Position numbers and translations under genes: made by a program. From contig JANWYH010000001.1 in NCBI GenBank assembly GCA_025054715.1, positions 432,001 through 496,000 on the forward strand: 64,000 bases of DNA, in the 5' to 3' direction. This document shows positions 26,303 to 36,267 of the stretch, piece after piece. The stretch is from Pyrinomonadaceae bacterium (GTDB lineage: Bacteria; Acidobacteriota; Blastocatellia; Pyrinomonadales; Pyrinomonadaceae). The notes under the pieces are model-generated. The model was not told where the DNA came from and ran no database searches. It worked only from the letters and a program-made list of their open reading frames with translations. Position 1 is the stretch's first letter, and each line of letters opens with the position of its first letter.

Positions 26303-26327
26303 AGTGGTCTTAAGTGGACTGTAGTGG
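26303..26327 (+). promoter_or_regulatory. MraZ operator: three AGTGG direct repeats at 10-bp period
   Basis: AGTGG occurs at 26303, 26313 and 26323, exactly 10 bp apart with 5-base spacers, just downstream of the -10 element. E. coli MraZ is known to bind direct TGGGN repeats with 5-base spacers at its own promoter, and mycoplasma MraZ binds AAAGTGG-type repeats, so this is almost certainly the autoregulatory operator of the cluster. Its position over the initial transcribed region fits repression. Confidence 0.78.
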
Positions 26328-26401
26328 TTTATAAAAGAGACTTCAAAGACTAATGAAGGAACCGAAGAAGTGCTTAAATTTTAAGCAGTTTGTTTCTAAT
26401 A

Positions 26402-26845
26402 ATGTTACGTGGGAATTACACAGCACGTGTGGACGAAAAAGGGCGGTTAAAGGTGCCGATTCACTTTCGTCGCAAAATAGAAGAAAAATATGGATCGAAT
26501 CAAGTTTATGTTACGAGTTTGAGGGGAGACAGTGTTCAGATATTTCCTTTGTTGGAGTGGGAAAAAGTAGAGCAGAAGCTTTCTATATTGCCCACGAACG
26601 AAACCGCCCGGATAATTTACGTAACTAGCACTAGTTTTTGGGGGCAAGAATCGGAGATTGACAATCAAGGTAGAATTTTAATTCATCCCTTACTTAGGCG
26701 GAAAGCCGAAGTTTACGGAGATGTTGCCGTTTTGGGTCAGCTTACCTATTTAAATGTTTGGAATTTGGAAAAGATTGAGAAATTTCTTATTGAAAATCCT
26801 TTTACGGATGAACACGCAGAAGTTTTGGCAAGACTTGGTATTTGA
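26402..26845 (+). CDS. mraZ: Transcriptional regulator MraZ
   Basis: Ring-forming AbrB/SpoVT-fold DNA-binding protein that represses the dcw operon. 147 residues from the ATG at 26402, giving MLRGNYTARVDEKGRLKVP, which aligns with the canonical MFRGxxxxxLDxKGRxxxP start. The second repeat is visible as SEIDNQGRILIHPLLR (near residue 85). The longer in-frame TTG start at 26390 adds four residues not found in the family. No good ribosome site is seen. A three-repeat operator lies about 75 bases upstream. The stop is three bases before the rsmH start. Confidence 0.93.
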   Translation: MLRGNYTARVDEKGRLKVPIHFRRKIEEKYGSNQVYVTSLRGDSVQIFPLLEWEKVEQKLSILPTNETARIIYVTSTSFWGQESEIDNQGRILIHPLLRRKAEVYGDVAVLGQLTYLNVWNLEKIEKFLIENPFTDEHAEVLARLGI

Positions 26846-26847
26846 AA

Positions 26848-27753
26848 ATGGGTTTTGAAGAACAAAAACAGAAATATTCTCATAAGCCTGTGCTTTTGAG
26901 TGAGGCATTAGACTATCTTAAGCCTTGGCACGGTGGAGTGTTTGTTGATGCGACTTTAGGTTTAGGTGGTCATTCGCAGGCGCTACTTTCATCTTCTTCT
27001 GACTTAACTTTGATAGGTTTAGACAAGGACGCACGAGTGATCGAGTTAGTTACTGAAAGGCTTAAGAGTTTCTCTGATAGATTCAAGGCTGTGCATTCGG
27101 ACTTTGCTGAAATAAAGCGAATTCTAGAAGCTTTGGATATTGATGGTGTAGATGGTATCTTAGCGGATTTAGGCGTTTCGTCATTTCAGCTTGAATCGAG
27201 AGAACGAGGTTTTAGTTTTCGATTTTGCGCGCCATTAGACATGAGAATGGATGAGACCTCATCTAACTCTACCGCAGCTGATTTGCTAAGAACATTAAGC
27301 GAGAAAGAGCTTGCTGACATTATCTTTGAGTATGGTCAAGAGCGTTATGCTAGAAAAATAGCACGCAGGATTGTTGAAAGAAGAAGTTTGGGAAAATTTG
27401 TTGAAACAACGGAAGACTTGGTGAAGGTAGTAGAAAGTGTGGTTGGAAAAAGAAGCGGTAGAATTCATTCGGCGACGCGTGTGTTTCAGGCTTTGAGGAT
27501 AGCTGTTAACGATGAACTCGGAAGTCTCAAAAAGTTTGTATTCGATGCGATTGATGTCTTGAAAACCGGCGGTCGTCTAGTTGTAATAAGTTTTCATTCT
27601 CTAGAGGATCGAATTGTCAAAAGGGCTTTTTCTGAGCTTTCAGGTAAGAAGATAAGAATTTTAACGCGCAAACCTATAAGACCGAGCCGAAATGAAATTA
27701 GCGAAAATCCGAGGGCTCGCAGCGCAAAATTAAGAGCATGTTTGAAGCTATGA
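26848..27753 (+). CDS. rsmH: 16S rRNA (cytosine1402-N4)-methyltransferase
   Basis: SAM-dependent enzyme methylating N4 of C1402 in the ribosomal P site (old name mraW). 301 residues from the ATG at 26848. Motifs: YSHKPVLLSEALDYL at the N terminus, FVDATLGLGGHSQALL (SAM site), LADLGVSSFQLES, FRFCAPLDMRMD, and VISFHSLEDRIVKRAF at the C-terminal side. Second gene of the dcw cluster, three bases after mraZ; its end overlaps ftsL. A TTG at 26842 is a less likely start. Confidence 0.95.
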   Translation: MGFEEQKQKYSHKPVLLSEALDYLKPWHGGVFVDATLGLGGHSQALLSSSSDLTLIGLDKDARVIELVTERLKSFSDRFKAVHSDFAEIKRILEALDIDGVDGILADLGVSSFQLESRERGFSFRFCAPLDMRMDETSSNSTAADLLRTLSEKELADIIFEYGQERYARKIARRIVERRSLGKFVETTEDLVKVVESVVGKRSGRIHSATRVFQALRIAVNDELGSLKKFVFDAIDVLKTGGRLVVISFHSLEDRIVKRAFSELSGKKIRILTRKPIRPSRNEISENPRARSAKLRACLKL

Positions 27754-28184
27754 AAGGTAGATTGCAAAAAATAAAGCGTGAAACGGATGTGATTACATGG
27801 CGTTATAGCCTTGTTTTTCTGATTGTTATTGTGTTGCTAGGAACTGGTTTTCTGTATGCAGCTAAGGCTCATTTTTCTGCAATGAATTATAGTATGAAGA
27901 ATGAGCGGTTGCAGAAGGAAATCGAAGAGCTCGAGAACAATCAAAGAAAACTGAAGCTTAAAAAGGAAATAGCTTCCTCCCCTTCTGAAGTAGAAAAGGC
28001 GGCGCGAAGGCTCGGATTTCGTCAAATGTCTCCGCAAGATATACAGGTTTTAAGCAAGGCAAAGTCCGTTAACAATAATTCATCCGAAGAGCTTTCCAGG
28101 GAAGCAGTAAGAAGGCAGAAAGATGGGCAAAGCGCTGAGGAAAAGCAAATCAAGTATGCTAAAACAGGAGACCTAAAAGAGTAG
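27750..28184 (+). CDS. ftsL: FtsL-like cell division protein
   Basis: Bitopic division protein that forms a complex with FtsB and FtsQ and helps activate FtsWI. 144 residues: short cytoplasmic part, one transmembrane helix (about 21-40, YSLVFLIVIVLLGTGFLYAA), then a coiled-coil (MKNERLQKEIEELENNQRKL) and the motif EVEKAARRLGF typical of FtsL. The low-complexity tail (about 100-144) is rich in Ser, Glu and Lys. The name rests on topology and position between rsmH and ftsI, since FtsL sequences diverge widely. The ATG at 27750 overlaps the rsmH stop (ATGA); an ATG at 27738 is possible. Confidence 0.82.
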   Translation: MKGRLQKIKRETDVITWRYSLVFLIVIVLLGTGFLYAAKAHFSAMNYSMKNERLQKEIEELENNQRKLKLKKEIASSPSEVEKAARRLGFRQMSPQDIQVLSKAKSVNNNSSEELSREAVRRQKDGQSAEEKQIKYAKTGDLKE

Positions 28185-30053
28185 ATGCCGGCATCTATTC
28201 GCAAAAAAGATTTTCGTCAAGAAACATTCGTTAGGTTTTTACTTATCGTTGCTTTATTTACAATCTGGCTCGGAATCATAGGAATCAGACTTGTTTATCT
28301 GCAGATAAGTCAACATGAGTTTTTCAAAGAGCGCGCCATCAGTCAACGTCGTGACAAAGTAAGAAAGAGAATGATGCGCGGGACGATTTATGATCGTTCA
28401 GGGCGTGCCTTGGCTATGAGCGTAAAAGCTCGCTCTTTGTTCTTAAATCCGCAAGAAATAGAAAATCCTTTCATCGCGGCTGAAATTCTTGCGTCAGTTT
28501 TCAAATTCAAAAAGGAAGAGATATTGAAGGAGTTGCTGAAGGCAAAGCAAGAAGGTAAAAGGTTTTTCTGGGTGGGTCGCAAGATAGAAGAAGAACAAGC
28601 AAAAAGAATAAGCGAGACCCTACAAAGGGAGGCTCAAGCTAAAGGGCTTTCAGTAATCAAAGAGCAAATAACAGGTTTTTACTGGCAAGAAGACCAGAAA
28701 AGAGTTTATCCTTTGGGTAGTTTAGCGGCAAATGTCATAGGTTTTAGCAACATAGATGATGTGGGGCAAGCAGGAATTGAGCTTTCTCAAGAGAGTAATC
28801 TTCGGGGAGCGGTTGTTAGAAAGTGGCAAGAAAGAGATCGTTTAGGAAGAGTTTTCGACTCTGAAATGGAAGAAAAAGAGCCGCCGAAGGATGTGTATCT
28901 TACCATTTCGGCTTCTATTCAACATAGGGTTGAGGAAGCGTTAAAGGAGGGAGTAGAGAAGGCGAAGGCGAAGTCGGGTATTGCGATCGTGATCGAGCCA
29001 AAAACTGGCGAAATTTTAGCGATGGCTAATTATCCGAGTTTTGATCCAAATTTTTACAGCCGCTTTTCAAGCGAGCTATTTTCAAATCGTGCTATTCAGA
29101 ACGTATTTGCTCCCGGTTCTACTTTTAAGGTTGTTTCATACGGAGCCGCTCTAGATAGAGGACTTATCGCACCTGATGAAGTAGTTGACTGTGGAAATGG
29201 AGTAATTCAGATCGCTGACAGGAAATTCAAAGATACTCATTGTCGAAAAAGCTTTCAAGATTCGATAGTTGTTTCGAGTAACATTGCTGCAATAAGAGCG
29301 GCACAGAGACTTGGTGAGGATGGTTTTTACAGTTATTTAAGGGCATTTGGTTTTGGAGAGCAAACCGGAATTGAGCTTCCTGCCGAGAGCACAGGAATTT
29401 TGAGTCAAAAAGAGCGATGGAGTTCTGCAAGTTTAGCCTCTATTGCAATAGGTTATGAAATAGGTGTTACAGCTTTGCAGATGGCGCTAGTTTTCGCAAC
29501 TGTAGCAAATGACGGTGTGATGATGAAACCTCGCATTGTAAAGGAAATTCGTTACAGTGAAGGGACTTACCGAAAGATGGAGCCCGAGGCAAGAAAGGTT
29601 TTAGAGGAGCAGACTGCCTCTGTTTTGCGGAAGATGCTGTATCAAGTAGTTTTACGTGGCACTGGTAGGCTTGCCGATCCTGATGGGTACACGGCGGCCG
29701 GAAAAACAGGCACCGCGTGGAAATATGACGAAAAACTGAAAAAATACAATTCAGAAAAATATGTATCTTCATTCATAGGTTTCGCACCTGTACAGAAACC
29801 AGCGGCTGTCGTTGCAGTGGTTTTAGATGAACCTCGCACCGAAAGAAGAAACGGCGGCGACGTAGCTGCTCCAATTTTTCGGCGCATAATGGAGCAGATT
29901 TTGCCTGAATTGCAAATTCCGCCTGATGAGGCTTTAGTTGCAGAAGAAAAGATAGAGACTTCTAATACGGATTTTTCTGAAGTGCCTCGGGTAGCGGTTC
30001 AGGATTCAGACCGTAAAACTGACGAAAAAAGAAGGAGGAAAAGAGAAGATTGA
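28185..30053 (+). CDS. ftsI: Peptidoglycan D,D-transpeptidase FtsI (PBP3)
   Basis: Septal class B penicillin-binding protein cross-linking peptidoglycan. 622 residues: N-terminal transmembrane anchor (about 18-40), pedestal domain beginning RGTIYDRSGRALAMS, then the transpeptidase with S312-T-F-K315 (APGSTFK), SSN (VVSSNIAA) and KTGT (AAGKTGTAW). No C-terminal PASTA repeats; the end is basic (RKTDEKRRRKRED). Starts directly after the ftsL stop. The stop overlaps the murF start by four bases. murE, which usually follows ftsI, is absent here. Confidence 0.95.
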   Translation: MPASIRKKDFRQETFVRFLLIVALFTIWLGIIGIRLVYLQISQHEFFKERAISQRRDKVRKRMMRGTIYDRSGRALAMSVKARSLFLNPQEIENPFIAAEILASVFKFKKEEILKELLKAKQEGKRFFWVGRKIEEEQAKRISETLQREAQAKGLSVIKEQITGFYWQEDQKRVYPLGSLAANVIGFSNIDDVGQAGIELSQESNLRGAVVRKWQERDRLGRVFDSEMEEKEPPKDVYLTISASIQHRVEEALKEGVEKAKAKSGIAIVIEPKTGEILAMANYPSFDPNFYSRFSSELFSNRAIQNVFAPGSTFKVVSYGAALDRGLIAPDEVVDCGNGVIQIADRKFKDTHCRKSFQDSIVVSSNIAAIRAAQRLGEDGFYSYLRAFGFGEQTGIELPAESTGILSQKERWSSASLASIAIGYEIGVTALQMALVFATVANDGVMMKPRIVKEIRYSEGTYRKMEPEARKVLEEQTASVLRKMLYQVVLRGTGRLADPDGYTAAGKTGTAWKYDEKLKKYNSEKYVSSFIGFAPVQKPAAVVAVVLDEPRTERRNGGDVAAPIFRRIMEQILPELQIPPDEALVAEEKIETSNTDFSEVPRVAVQDSDRKTDEKRRRKRED

Positions 30054-31501
30054 AGCTGCAGAAAGCGATAAATTTGATGAAAGCTGAGATTGGGCGTTTC
30101 GATAGAAGCTTGCTTGATCAGGACTTTTATCGTGTGTCAATAGACTCACGGCAAACCGTGCAGGGAGATTTGTTTTTTGCATTTTCGCAACCCGATTACA
30201 GGAGAAATTGTTTTAATGGTGATTTTGCAGATTCGACCGTTTATGTGCCATCTGCTTTTGAGCGAGGTGCTGTTGCTGCAGTAGTTCGCCCGGATCGGTT
30301 TCAAGAGCACAAGGCTATTCTAAATGCTTTTTCTGAACGATTAATTTTTGTTGAGGATGTAATTTACGCATTGCAACTTTTAGCTAAAGGTGTTTATGAA
30401 GAATGGGGAAAGAGGGTAGTCGGGATAACTGGAAGTGCTGGTAAAACAACGGCGAAAGAGATAACAGCTAGGGTTTTAAGTTCTGCTGGTTTTAGTGTTT
30501 TAAGTAACGAGAAAAACTACAACAATAACATAGGTCATCCTCTTACGGTTTTGCGCCTGTTAAAAGAGAATTTTCATGACGTTGCGGTTCTTGAGATGGC
30601 GATGTCAACTCCGCATAACGAGATTGCAAGACTTTGTCGCATTACGCCGCCAGATGTTGCTGTTGTGTTGAATGTTCTGCCAGTTCACATAGAGCATTTA
30701 GGTTCGATAGAAAACATTGCGAAGGCAAAGGCAGAGATTGTGGAGGGAATGAAAAGTGGAGGTGTTGCGGTTCTTAATGCTGATGATGAGCGGGTGTCTC
30801 AGATGAGACGGCTAAGCAAAGGTGATGTTTTGACCTTCGGTATTGAGAAGAAAGCAGATGTTTCTGCAGAGGACGTTATTTCTAAGGGTTTTGAAGGGAC
30901 TAACTTTAAGCTAGTTACTCCGAAGGGTAAAATAGAAGTTTTATTACCATTAGGTGGTAGGCATAACATAATGAATGCGCTTGCTGCTTCCGCAGTTGCT
31001 TTGGTTTTTGGGCTTTCGTTAGAGCAGATTGCTACGGGTCTTTCAAAGGTTACTGCAGTGTCTCAACGCGGTGAGGTTTTGCGATTTAAAGAAGGCTTTA
31101 TCGTTATAAATGACTCTTACAACTCAAATCCTGATTCTTTGATTTCGATGGTAAAAACTTTAGTTGAAAATGCAACAAAATCGAATCGAAAAATAGTTGT
31201 AGCCGGTGAGATGCTAGAATTAGGTGACGCTGCAAAGCAGGTGCATTATGAAACTGGCGCAAAAATAGCCTCGGCAGGAATTAATTTATTGATCGGTGTG
31301 CGTAATCTTGCAGAAGAACTCGTAAAAGGGGCAAAAGATGCAGGTCTTGAGAATGCTATTTTTGTTGAAGATTCTGAAAAAGCGGCTGAGCTTCTTTTAG
31401 AGGAAATCCGACAGTCAGATGCTGTCTTAATTAAAGGATCACGTGGTGTAAGAATGGAAAAGATCGTAGAAAAGCTTTTGGAAAGATTTAGCTTGGACTG
31501 A
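30050..31501 (+). CDS. murF: UDP-MurNAc-tripeptide-D-alanyl-D-alanine ligase
   Basis: Adds D-Ala-D-Ala to UDP-MurNAc-tripeptide, the last cytoplasmic step of nucleotide precursor synthesis. 483 residues. Mur ligase layout: N-terminal domain with SIDSRQTVQGDLFFAF, ATP-binding GITGSAGKTTAKE, central NEKNYNNNIGHPLT, and C-terminal NDSYNSNPDSL and AGEMLELGDAA. Start is TTG at 30050, overlapping the ftsI stop and supported by AGGAGG at 30033-30038, 11 bases upstream. Followed after three bases by mraY. Confidence 0.95.
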   Translation: MKLQKAINLMKAEIGRFDRSLLDQDFYRVSIDSRQTVQGDLFFAFSQPDYRRNCFNGDFADSTVYVPSAFERGAVAAVVRPDRFQEHKAILNAFSERLIFVEDVIYALQLLAKGVYEEWGKRVVGITGSAGKTTAKEITARVLSSAGFSVLSNEKNYNNNIGHPLTVLRLLKENFHDVAVLEMAMSTPHNEIARLCRITPPDVAVVLNVLPVHIEHLGSIENIAKAKAEIVEGMKSGGVAVLNADDERVSQMRRLSKGDVLTFGIEKKADVSAEDVISKGFEGTNFKLVTPKGKIEVLLPLGGRHNIMNALAASAVALVFGLSLEQIATGLSKVTAVSQRGEVLRFKEGFIVINDSYNSNPDSLISMVKTLVENATKSNRKIVVAGEMLELGDAAKQVHYETGAKIASAGINLLIGVRNLAEELVKGAKDAGLENAIFVEDSEKAAELLLEEIRQSDAVLIKGSRGVRMEKIVEKLLERFSLD

Positions 31502-31504
31502 AAA

Positions 31505-32653
31505 ATGCTTTACTACATTCTTTACAGGTTGATATATCAGGAGCAGTGTGCTACAGGGTGTGAGTCCTATTTTTTGAAGGCTTTGAATGTCGTTCAGTAT
31601 GTTACTTTTAGAACGGCAATGGTTACTGCTACTTCGCTTTTGGTGACTCTTATTTTTGGTAGTTTCGTTATTCGCAAGCTTGCTGAGTTGAAGTTTGGTC
31701 AAGAAATTCGTGAAGAAGGCCCTCAATCTCACCAAAGGAAAAAAGGAACACCGACGATGGGAGGGGTGCTAATAATTGGCTCTGTTTTCGTAGCGACGCT
31801 TCTTTGGGCAAGGTTAGATAGTTTGTATTTGTGGATAGCGCTAATTGCTACAACGCTTTTTGCTTTTATAGGTTTTCTTGATGATTACATAAAAATTGTA
31901 AAGCGAAGGAGTTTAGGTCTTACTGGACGACAGAAACTACTCGGGCAGTTGCTCGTTGCAATCGGAGTTTGGTTGGTTTTATGGTTGTGGGGAAATTATC
32001 CTTGGAATTTAAGCATACCGTTTTTCAAGGCAACGGCTGAGCCTTTTGGGATAACTTACATAGGTCCTTGGATTTATCTTGCTTTCATCGTTTTTGTGCT
32101 TTTAGGTTCATCGAATGCGGTTAATTTGACTGATGGTCTTGACGGTCTTGCGGCTAGCATGACTTTTATTGCGATGTCGGCTCTCACTGCTCTTACATAT
32201 GTTTCCAGTGATAGGCGCTGGGCTGATTATTTAGACATAACTCACAGACCTGAAGCGGCAGAGCTAACTATTTTTTGTGGAGCAATGGTCGGAGCTTCTT
32301 TGGGGTTTTTGTGGTATAACGCACCGAAAGCAGAGGTTTTTATGGGCGATGTTGGTAGTCTTTCCATTGGCGGGGCAATCGGAACGGTCGCTGTACTAAC
32401 CAAACAAGAATTCTTATTACCCTTTATTGGCGGTGTTTTTATAATTGAAGCTCTCTCGGTGATGCTTCAGGTTTCTGTATTTAAGCTCACGAAAGACCCG
32501 AAAACTGGCGTTGGTAAACGCATCTTCCGCATGACGCCGCTTCATCATCATTTTGAAATGAAAGGGTGGGAGGAGCCTAAAATAGTTTTCCGGTTTGTCA
32601 TAATAGGTATTTTATTTGCTTTGTTAAGTCTTTCGACTTTGAAATTAAGGTGA
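31505..32653 (+). CDS. mraY: Phospho-N-acetylmuramoyl-pentapeptide transferase
   Basis: Integral membrane enzyme forming lipid I from undecaprenyl phosphate and UDP-MurNAc-pentapeptide. 382 residues with about ten hydrophobic helices. Signature motifs: [23 protein letters not shown] with the catalytic aspartates, [28 protein letters not shown] and the C-terminal [12 protein letters not shown]. The insert between 10 and 40 ([17 protein letters not shown]) is longer than in some homologues. The stop overlaps the murD start (TGATG). Confidence 0.96.
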   Translation: MLYYILYRLIYQEQCATGCESYFLKALNVVQYVTFRTAMVTATSLLVTLIFGSFVIRKLAELKFGQEIREEGPQSHQRKKGTPTMGGVLIIGSVFVATLLWARLDSLYLWIALIATTLFAFIGFLDDYIKIVKRRSLGLTGRQKLLGQLLVAIGVWLVLWLWGNYPWNLSIPFFKATAEPFGITYIGPWIYLAFIVFVLLGSSNAVNLTDGLDGLAASMTFIAMSALTALTYVSSDRRWADYLDITHRPEAAELTIFCGAMVGASLGFLWYNAPKAEVFMGDVGSLSIGGAIGTVAVLTKQEFLLPFIGGVFIIEALSVMLQVSVFKLTKDPKTGVGKRIFRMTPLHHHFEMKGWEEPKIVFRFVIIGILFALLSLSTLKLR

Positions 32654-34026
32654 TGCAGCTACAAGGAAAAAAAACTTTAGTTTTAGGGGCGGGGAAAAGC
32701 GGTGTTGCGGCTTCGCGCTTTCTTGCGGAACGTGGTGCAATAGTTGCTTTGCACGACAAAAAGCCTCTTGCTGAGTGGTCAGAGCAGGCTCTAAAGCTTA
32801 AGGACAAATACAGAATAGGGCTTATTTGTGGGCAGATTCCTTCATGGCTGCTCGACCAGATTGAGCTTTTGGTTGTAAGTCCTGGAGTTCCGACGAACTC
32901 TATTCCAGTCAGATATGTTGACAGAAAAGGTGCTGAAGTAATTGGTGAGGTGGAGCTTGCTTATAGATTTTTGAAAGGGAAAATTGTAGGTATTACGGGA
33001 ACGAATGGAAAAACCACAACAACGACTTTAATAGGAGAAATTCTCAAAAGTGCTGGTTTTAAAGTTCAGGTTGCTGGAAACATCGGCACTCCTCTGATAG
33101 AGGTTGTTGGTAGCAGTGATGATGAGACATGGAATGTAATTGAGCTATCGAGCTTCCAGCTTGAGACGATAAGTTTATTCCGACCAAATATAGCCGTTGC
33201 CTTAAATGTAACTCCGAACCATCTCGATAGATACAACTTTTTTTCCGACTATGCTGCGGCAAAGCATCGTATTTTTATGAATCAAACTAGTGAAGATATT
33301 GCCATTCTAAATGCAGACAATGAAGTAACTGCAAGCTGGGCTAAGGGTTTGAAGGCAAAGGTTGTTTTATTTTCAGCTAAAAACGAGCTAGATGAAGGAT
33401 TTTTCTTAAGAGGTGATGAGATTATTTTTAGAGACGGGATTAGTGAGAAGGTTGTTTCGAGGCGTAGTGAGATTTTGTTGAAGGGGCTTCACAATCTTGA
33501 GAACGTTCTTGCTTCTGTTGCTGCGGCTACCTTTTGTGGGGTTGATTTTGATGTTATGCGTGATGTTCTAAGCCGTTTTCAGGGGGTTGAGCATCGTCTT
33601 GAGCTTGTAGGTTCGATTCGTGGAGTAAGATTCTACAACGATTCTAAGGCTACTAGTGTAGATGCTACTTTAAAAGCGCTAGAAGCTTTAGGTGGCGAAT
33701 CCGGCAAGATAGTACTGATTCTAGGTGGACGTGGCAAAAATGCTCCTTACAAACCTCTTATTCAATTGGTGGAAAAGCTAGTCAGGGCGATCGTTTTAAT
33801 AGGCGAAGATGCAGATAGAATTGAAGCAGAGCTTTCAGGAAAAGCTGATATGACTAGGGCTAATTCGATGGAGGATGCGGTAAGAAAAGCTTTTCAGATG
33901 GCTAGTGAAAATGACATAGTTCTTCTTTCACCTGCTTGTGCAAGTTTTGACATGTTTGAATCATTCGAGCATCGAGGTAGAGCCTTTAAGCAAGCTTTTT
34001 TGAAACTAAAAGAAGAGGAGAGTTGA
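32653..34026 (+). CDS. murD: UDP-N-acetylmuramoyl-L-alanine-D-glutamate ligase
   Basis: Adds D-glutamate to UDP-MurNAc-L-Ala. 457 residues from the ATG at 32653, with LVLGAGKSGVAASRFL at the N-terminal Rossmann-like domain, ATP-binding GITGTNGKTTTTT, ELSSFQLETI, LNVTPNHLDRY and FYNDSKATSVDAT, all typical of MurD. It overlaps mraY by one base; a GTG at 32650 is a less likely start. One-base overlap with ftsW follows. Confidence 0.95.
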   Translation: MQLQGKKTLVLGAGKSGVAASRFLAERGAIVALHDKKPLAEWSEQALKLKDKYRIGLICGQIPSWLLDQIELLVVSPGVPTNSIPVRYVDRKGAEVIGEVELAYRFLKGKIVGITGTNGKTTTTTLIGEILKSAGFKVQVAGNIGTPLIEVVGSSDDETWNVIELSSFQLETISLFRPNIAVALNVTPNHLDRYNFFSDYAAAKHRIFMNQTSEDIAILNADNEVTASWAKGLKAKVVLFSAKNELDEGFFLRGDEIIFRDGISEKVVSRRSEILLKGLHNLENVLASVAAATFCGVDFDVMRDVLSRFQGVEHRLELVGSIRGVRFYNDSKATSVDATLKALEALGGESGKIVLILGGRGKNAPYKPLIQLVEKLVRAIVLIGEDADRIEAELSGKADMTRANSMEDAVRKAFQMASENDIVLLSPACASFDMFESFEHRGRAFKQAFLKLKEEES

Positions 34027-35183
34027 TGGCGAAAAAACTCCAAATGGATTGGCTTTTGTTTTCTGTGACTGCTGCACTTGCCATTTTTGGAGTCGTCATG
34101 GTCTATTCTGCTTCTGCAATGATTTCTCTACGGGAAACTCGTGGCGAGACGGGGTTTTTCTACTTTTATAAACAGTTGATCTTCGTTGCAGTCGGATTTT
34201 TATTGATGTGGGTTGGCGCAAAAACTGACTATCATATCTTTCAGAAGAAGCTGGTGGTTTATGTTTTGTTAATAATTACCATAATGCTCTTAGCGGTGGT
34301 TTATGCTTTTTCGCCCGTAAATGGCGCGAGAAGGTGGATTCGGTTTTCCGGTTTTTCATTTCAGCCATCAGAGCTTTCAAAGCTTGCTTTGTCGATTTTC
34401 CTAGCTTGGTATTTCACTGAGAAATCGCCCGAGAGGATTAAAGATGTTTTGTCATGCTTGCCAGTGGTTGCAATCCTTTTAGGTTTGGTTTTATTTGAGC
34501 CTGACTTTGGGACAACCTTGATTCTTACAGGGATTTTTATTGTGGTTTATTTTAGTGCCGGAGCAAAAATTACGCATTTACTGCTTTTCGCACTACCTTT
34601 GATTGTTGCGCTGATGGCTTTCTTATGGTTTTCGCCTTTGAGAATGCAACGTGTAATGTCATTTCTTGAGCCTTGTAGTGAAGAAAATTCACAGGGTATA
34701 GGTTATCAAGTTTGTCAATCGCTTTACGCTATAGGTTCGGGGGGAGTTTTTGGGGAAGGGTTTGCTAAAAGTCAACAGAAGTTATTTTACCTGCCTTATC
34801 CTTACTCAGATTTTATATTTGCTGTTATAGGGGAAGAGCTGGGACTAATAGGAACTATGACAATTGTGATAGCTTTTGCGATCTTTCTATGGTGTGGAAC
34901 GCGCGCAGCTGTTGGTGCGCCCGATAGATTCGGAATGCTTCTCGGTATCGGAATAGTAACTGGAATCTTAATTCAGGCACTTTTTAATCTTTCTGTTGTT
35001 TTATCGCTTCTTCCGGCAAAAGGAGTAACATTGCCGTTTCTTTCTTATGGTGGTTCGTCTATGGTTGTGACCTTATTTTCGGTTGGAATTTTGTTAAATC
35101 TTTCAAAGCACGTTGGAATTCACAGCATACAGTATGTTAACGAAAAACCTTTTTCGGTGCGCAGGAAGCGTTTGAGGAATTAA
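34026..35183 (+). CDS. ftsW: Lipid II polymerase FtsW (SEDS family)
   Basis: Septal peptidoglycan glycosyltransferase working with FtsI. 385 residues, about ten transmembrane helices. SEDS motifs: MVYSASAM near the start, FQPSELSKLALSIFLA, LVLFEPDFGTTLILT, FIFAVIGEELGLIGT and the C-terminal LPFLSYGGSSMV. Starts one base inside murD (TGATG), with the end two bases before the murG start. Identification as FtsW rather than RodA rests on the dcw location next to murG and murC. Confidence 0.94.
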   Translation: MAKKLQMDWLLFSVTAALAIFGVVMVYSASAMISLRETRGETGFFYFYKQLIFVAVGFLLMWVGAKTDYHIFQKKLVVYVLLIITIMLLAVVYAFSPVNGARRWIRFSGFSFQPSELSKLALSIFLAWYFTEKSPERIKDVLSCLPVVAILLGLVLFEPDFGTTLILTGIFIVVYFSAGAKITHLLLFALPLIVALMAFLWFSPLRMQRVMSFLEPCSEENSQGIGYQVCQSLYAIGSGGVFGEGFAKSQQKLFYLPYPYSDFIFAVIGEELGLIGTMTIVIAFAIFLWCGTRAAVGAPDRFGMLLGIGIVTGILIQALFNLSVVLSLLPAKGVTLPFLSYGGSSMVVTLFSVGILLNLSKHVGIHSIQYVNEKPFSVRRKRLRN

Positions 35184-35184
35184 A

Positions 35185-36267
35185 ATGAGGGTTTTAATGG
35201 CTGCCGGTGGAACAGGAGGGCATATTTATCCGGGGATTGCAGTAGCAAGAGAAATTTTAAGTCGCAATCCCGAAAGTGAGGTTCGTTTTGTTGGGACAGC
35301 GCGCGGACTCGAAGCTCGCATAGTTCCTGAAAATGGGTTCAGTCTATCTGTGATTGATAGCGCGGGGCTTAAAAATGTAGGTTTTTTAGGTAAAATTAAA
35401 GGGCTTTTGATCTTACCTAAAAGCTTTTTCCAATCTTGGCGGTTGATAAAAAGCTTCAAGCCAAATGTTGTTGTAGGCGCCGGTGGATATGTTTCGGGGC
35501 CAGTCGTTCTGACTGCGTTTTTGATGAGAATTCCTACGGTCATTATGGATTCAAACGCTCTTCCCGGCTTTACTAATCGGATTCTTGCCCCATTCGTAAC
35601 AAGAGCGGCTTTGGCTTTTGAAGATGCTTTACCGTTTTTCGGAGACAAAGGTGTTGTTACAGGAAATCCTGTTAGACAGGAATTTTTCGACATTAAGCCA
35701 AGAGAGCCGAATGGGAAGCTTTCAATTCTAGTTTTCGGAGGGTCGCAAGGTGCTAGAGCAATAAACGAAGCCATGACGCAGGCGCTTTTTGATCTGAAAG
35801 ATTACAAGGAGAACCTAAGAATAGTTCATCAGACGGGCGAGCGGGACTTTGAGCAAGTAAGGGAAGCTTATAAAAGAGAAGGTTGGGACAATACAGATGT
35901 TGTTGCATACATTCATAACATGCCCGAAAGATTCGCAGAAGCTGATCTTGTAATTTGTCGTGCTGGTGCAACGACCTGTGCGGAGCTCGCCGCGGCAGGT
36001 AGAGCTTCAATTATGATACCGCTTCCTACGGCAGCCGATGATCATCAAAGGCGTAATGCCGAGGCTTTGCAGAAAATTGGTGCTACTGAAATGATTTTGC
36101 AAAAGGATTTGAACGGGAAGATTTTGTCAGAAAAAATAATATCTTTCATTAAATCTCCTGAAAGGTTGAGAAAGATGGCGGAGTCTGCAAGGAAAGTTGC
36201 TAAAAGGGATGCCGCTCAAAAAACCGTGGAACTGATAGAAGAGGTGTCTAAATGTTTCGCAACGTAA
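35185..36267 (+). CDS. murG: UDP-GlcNAc:undecaprenyl-pyrophosphoryl-MurNAc-pentapeptide GlcNAc transferase
   Basis: Inner-leaflet GT28 glycosyltransferase converting lipid I to lipid II. 360 residues. N-terminal [18 protein letters not shown] (acceptor/diphosphate loop), [11 protein letters not shown], then the donor domain with [32 protein letters not shown] and [23 protein letters not shown] precedes the ATG. It overlaps murC by 16 bases. Confidence 0.96.
   Translation: MRVLMAAGGTGGHIYPGIAVAREILSRNPESEVRFVGTARGLEARIVPENGFSLSVIDSAGLKNVGFLGKIKGLLILPKSFFQSWRLIKSFKPNVVVGAGGYVSGPVVLTAFLMRIPTVIMDSNALPGFTNRILAPFVTRAALAFEDALPFFGDKGVVTGNPVRQEFFDIKPREPNGKLSILVFGGSQGARAINEAMTQALFDLKDYKENLRIVHQTGERDFEQVREAYKREGWDNTDVVAYIHNMPERFAEADLVICRAGATTCAELAAAGRASIMIPLPTAADDHQRRNAEALQKIGATEMILQKDLNGKILSEKIISFIKSPERLRKMAESARKVAKRDAAQKTVELIEEVSKCFAT

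Noticed and set aside
26353-26628. Frame overlapping the mraZ leader and start (91 residues)
   Set aside because: Out of frame with mraZ, no recognisable product; mraZ itself is certain.
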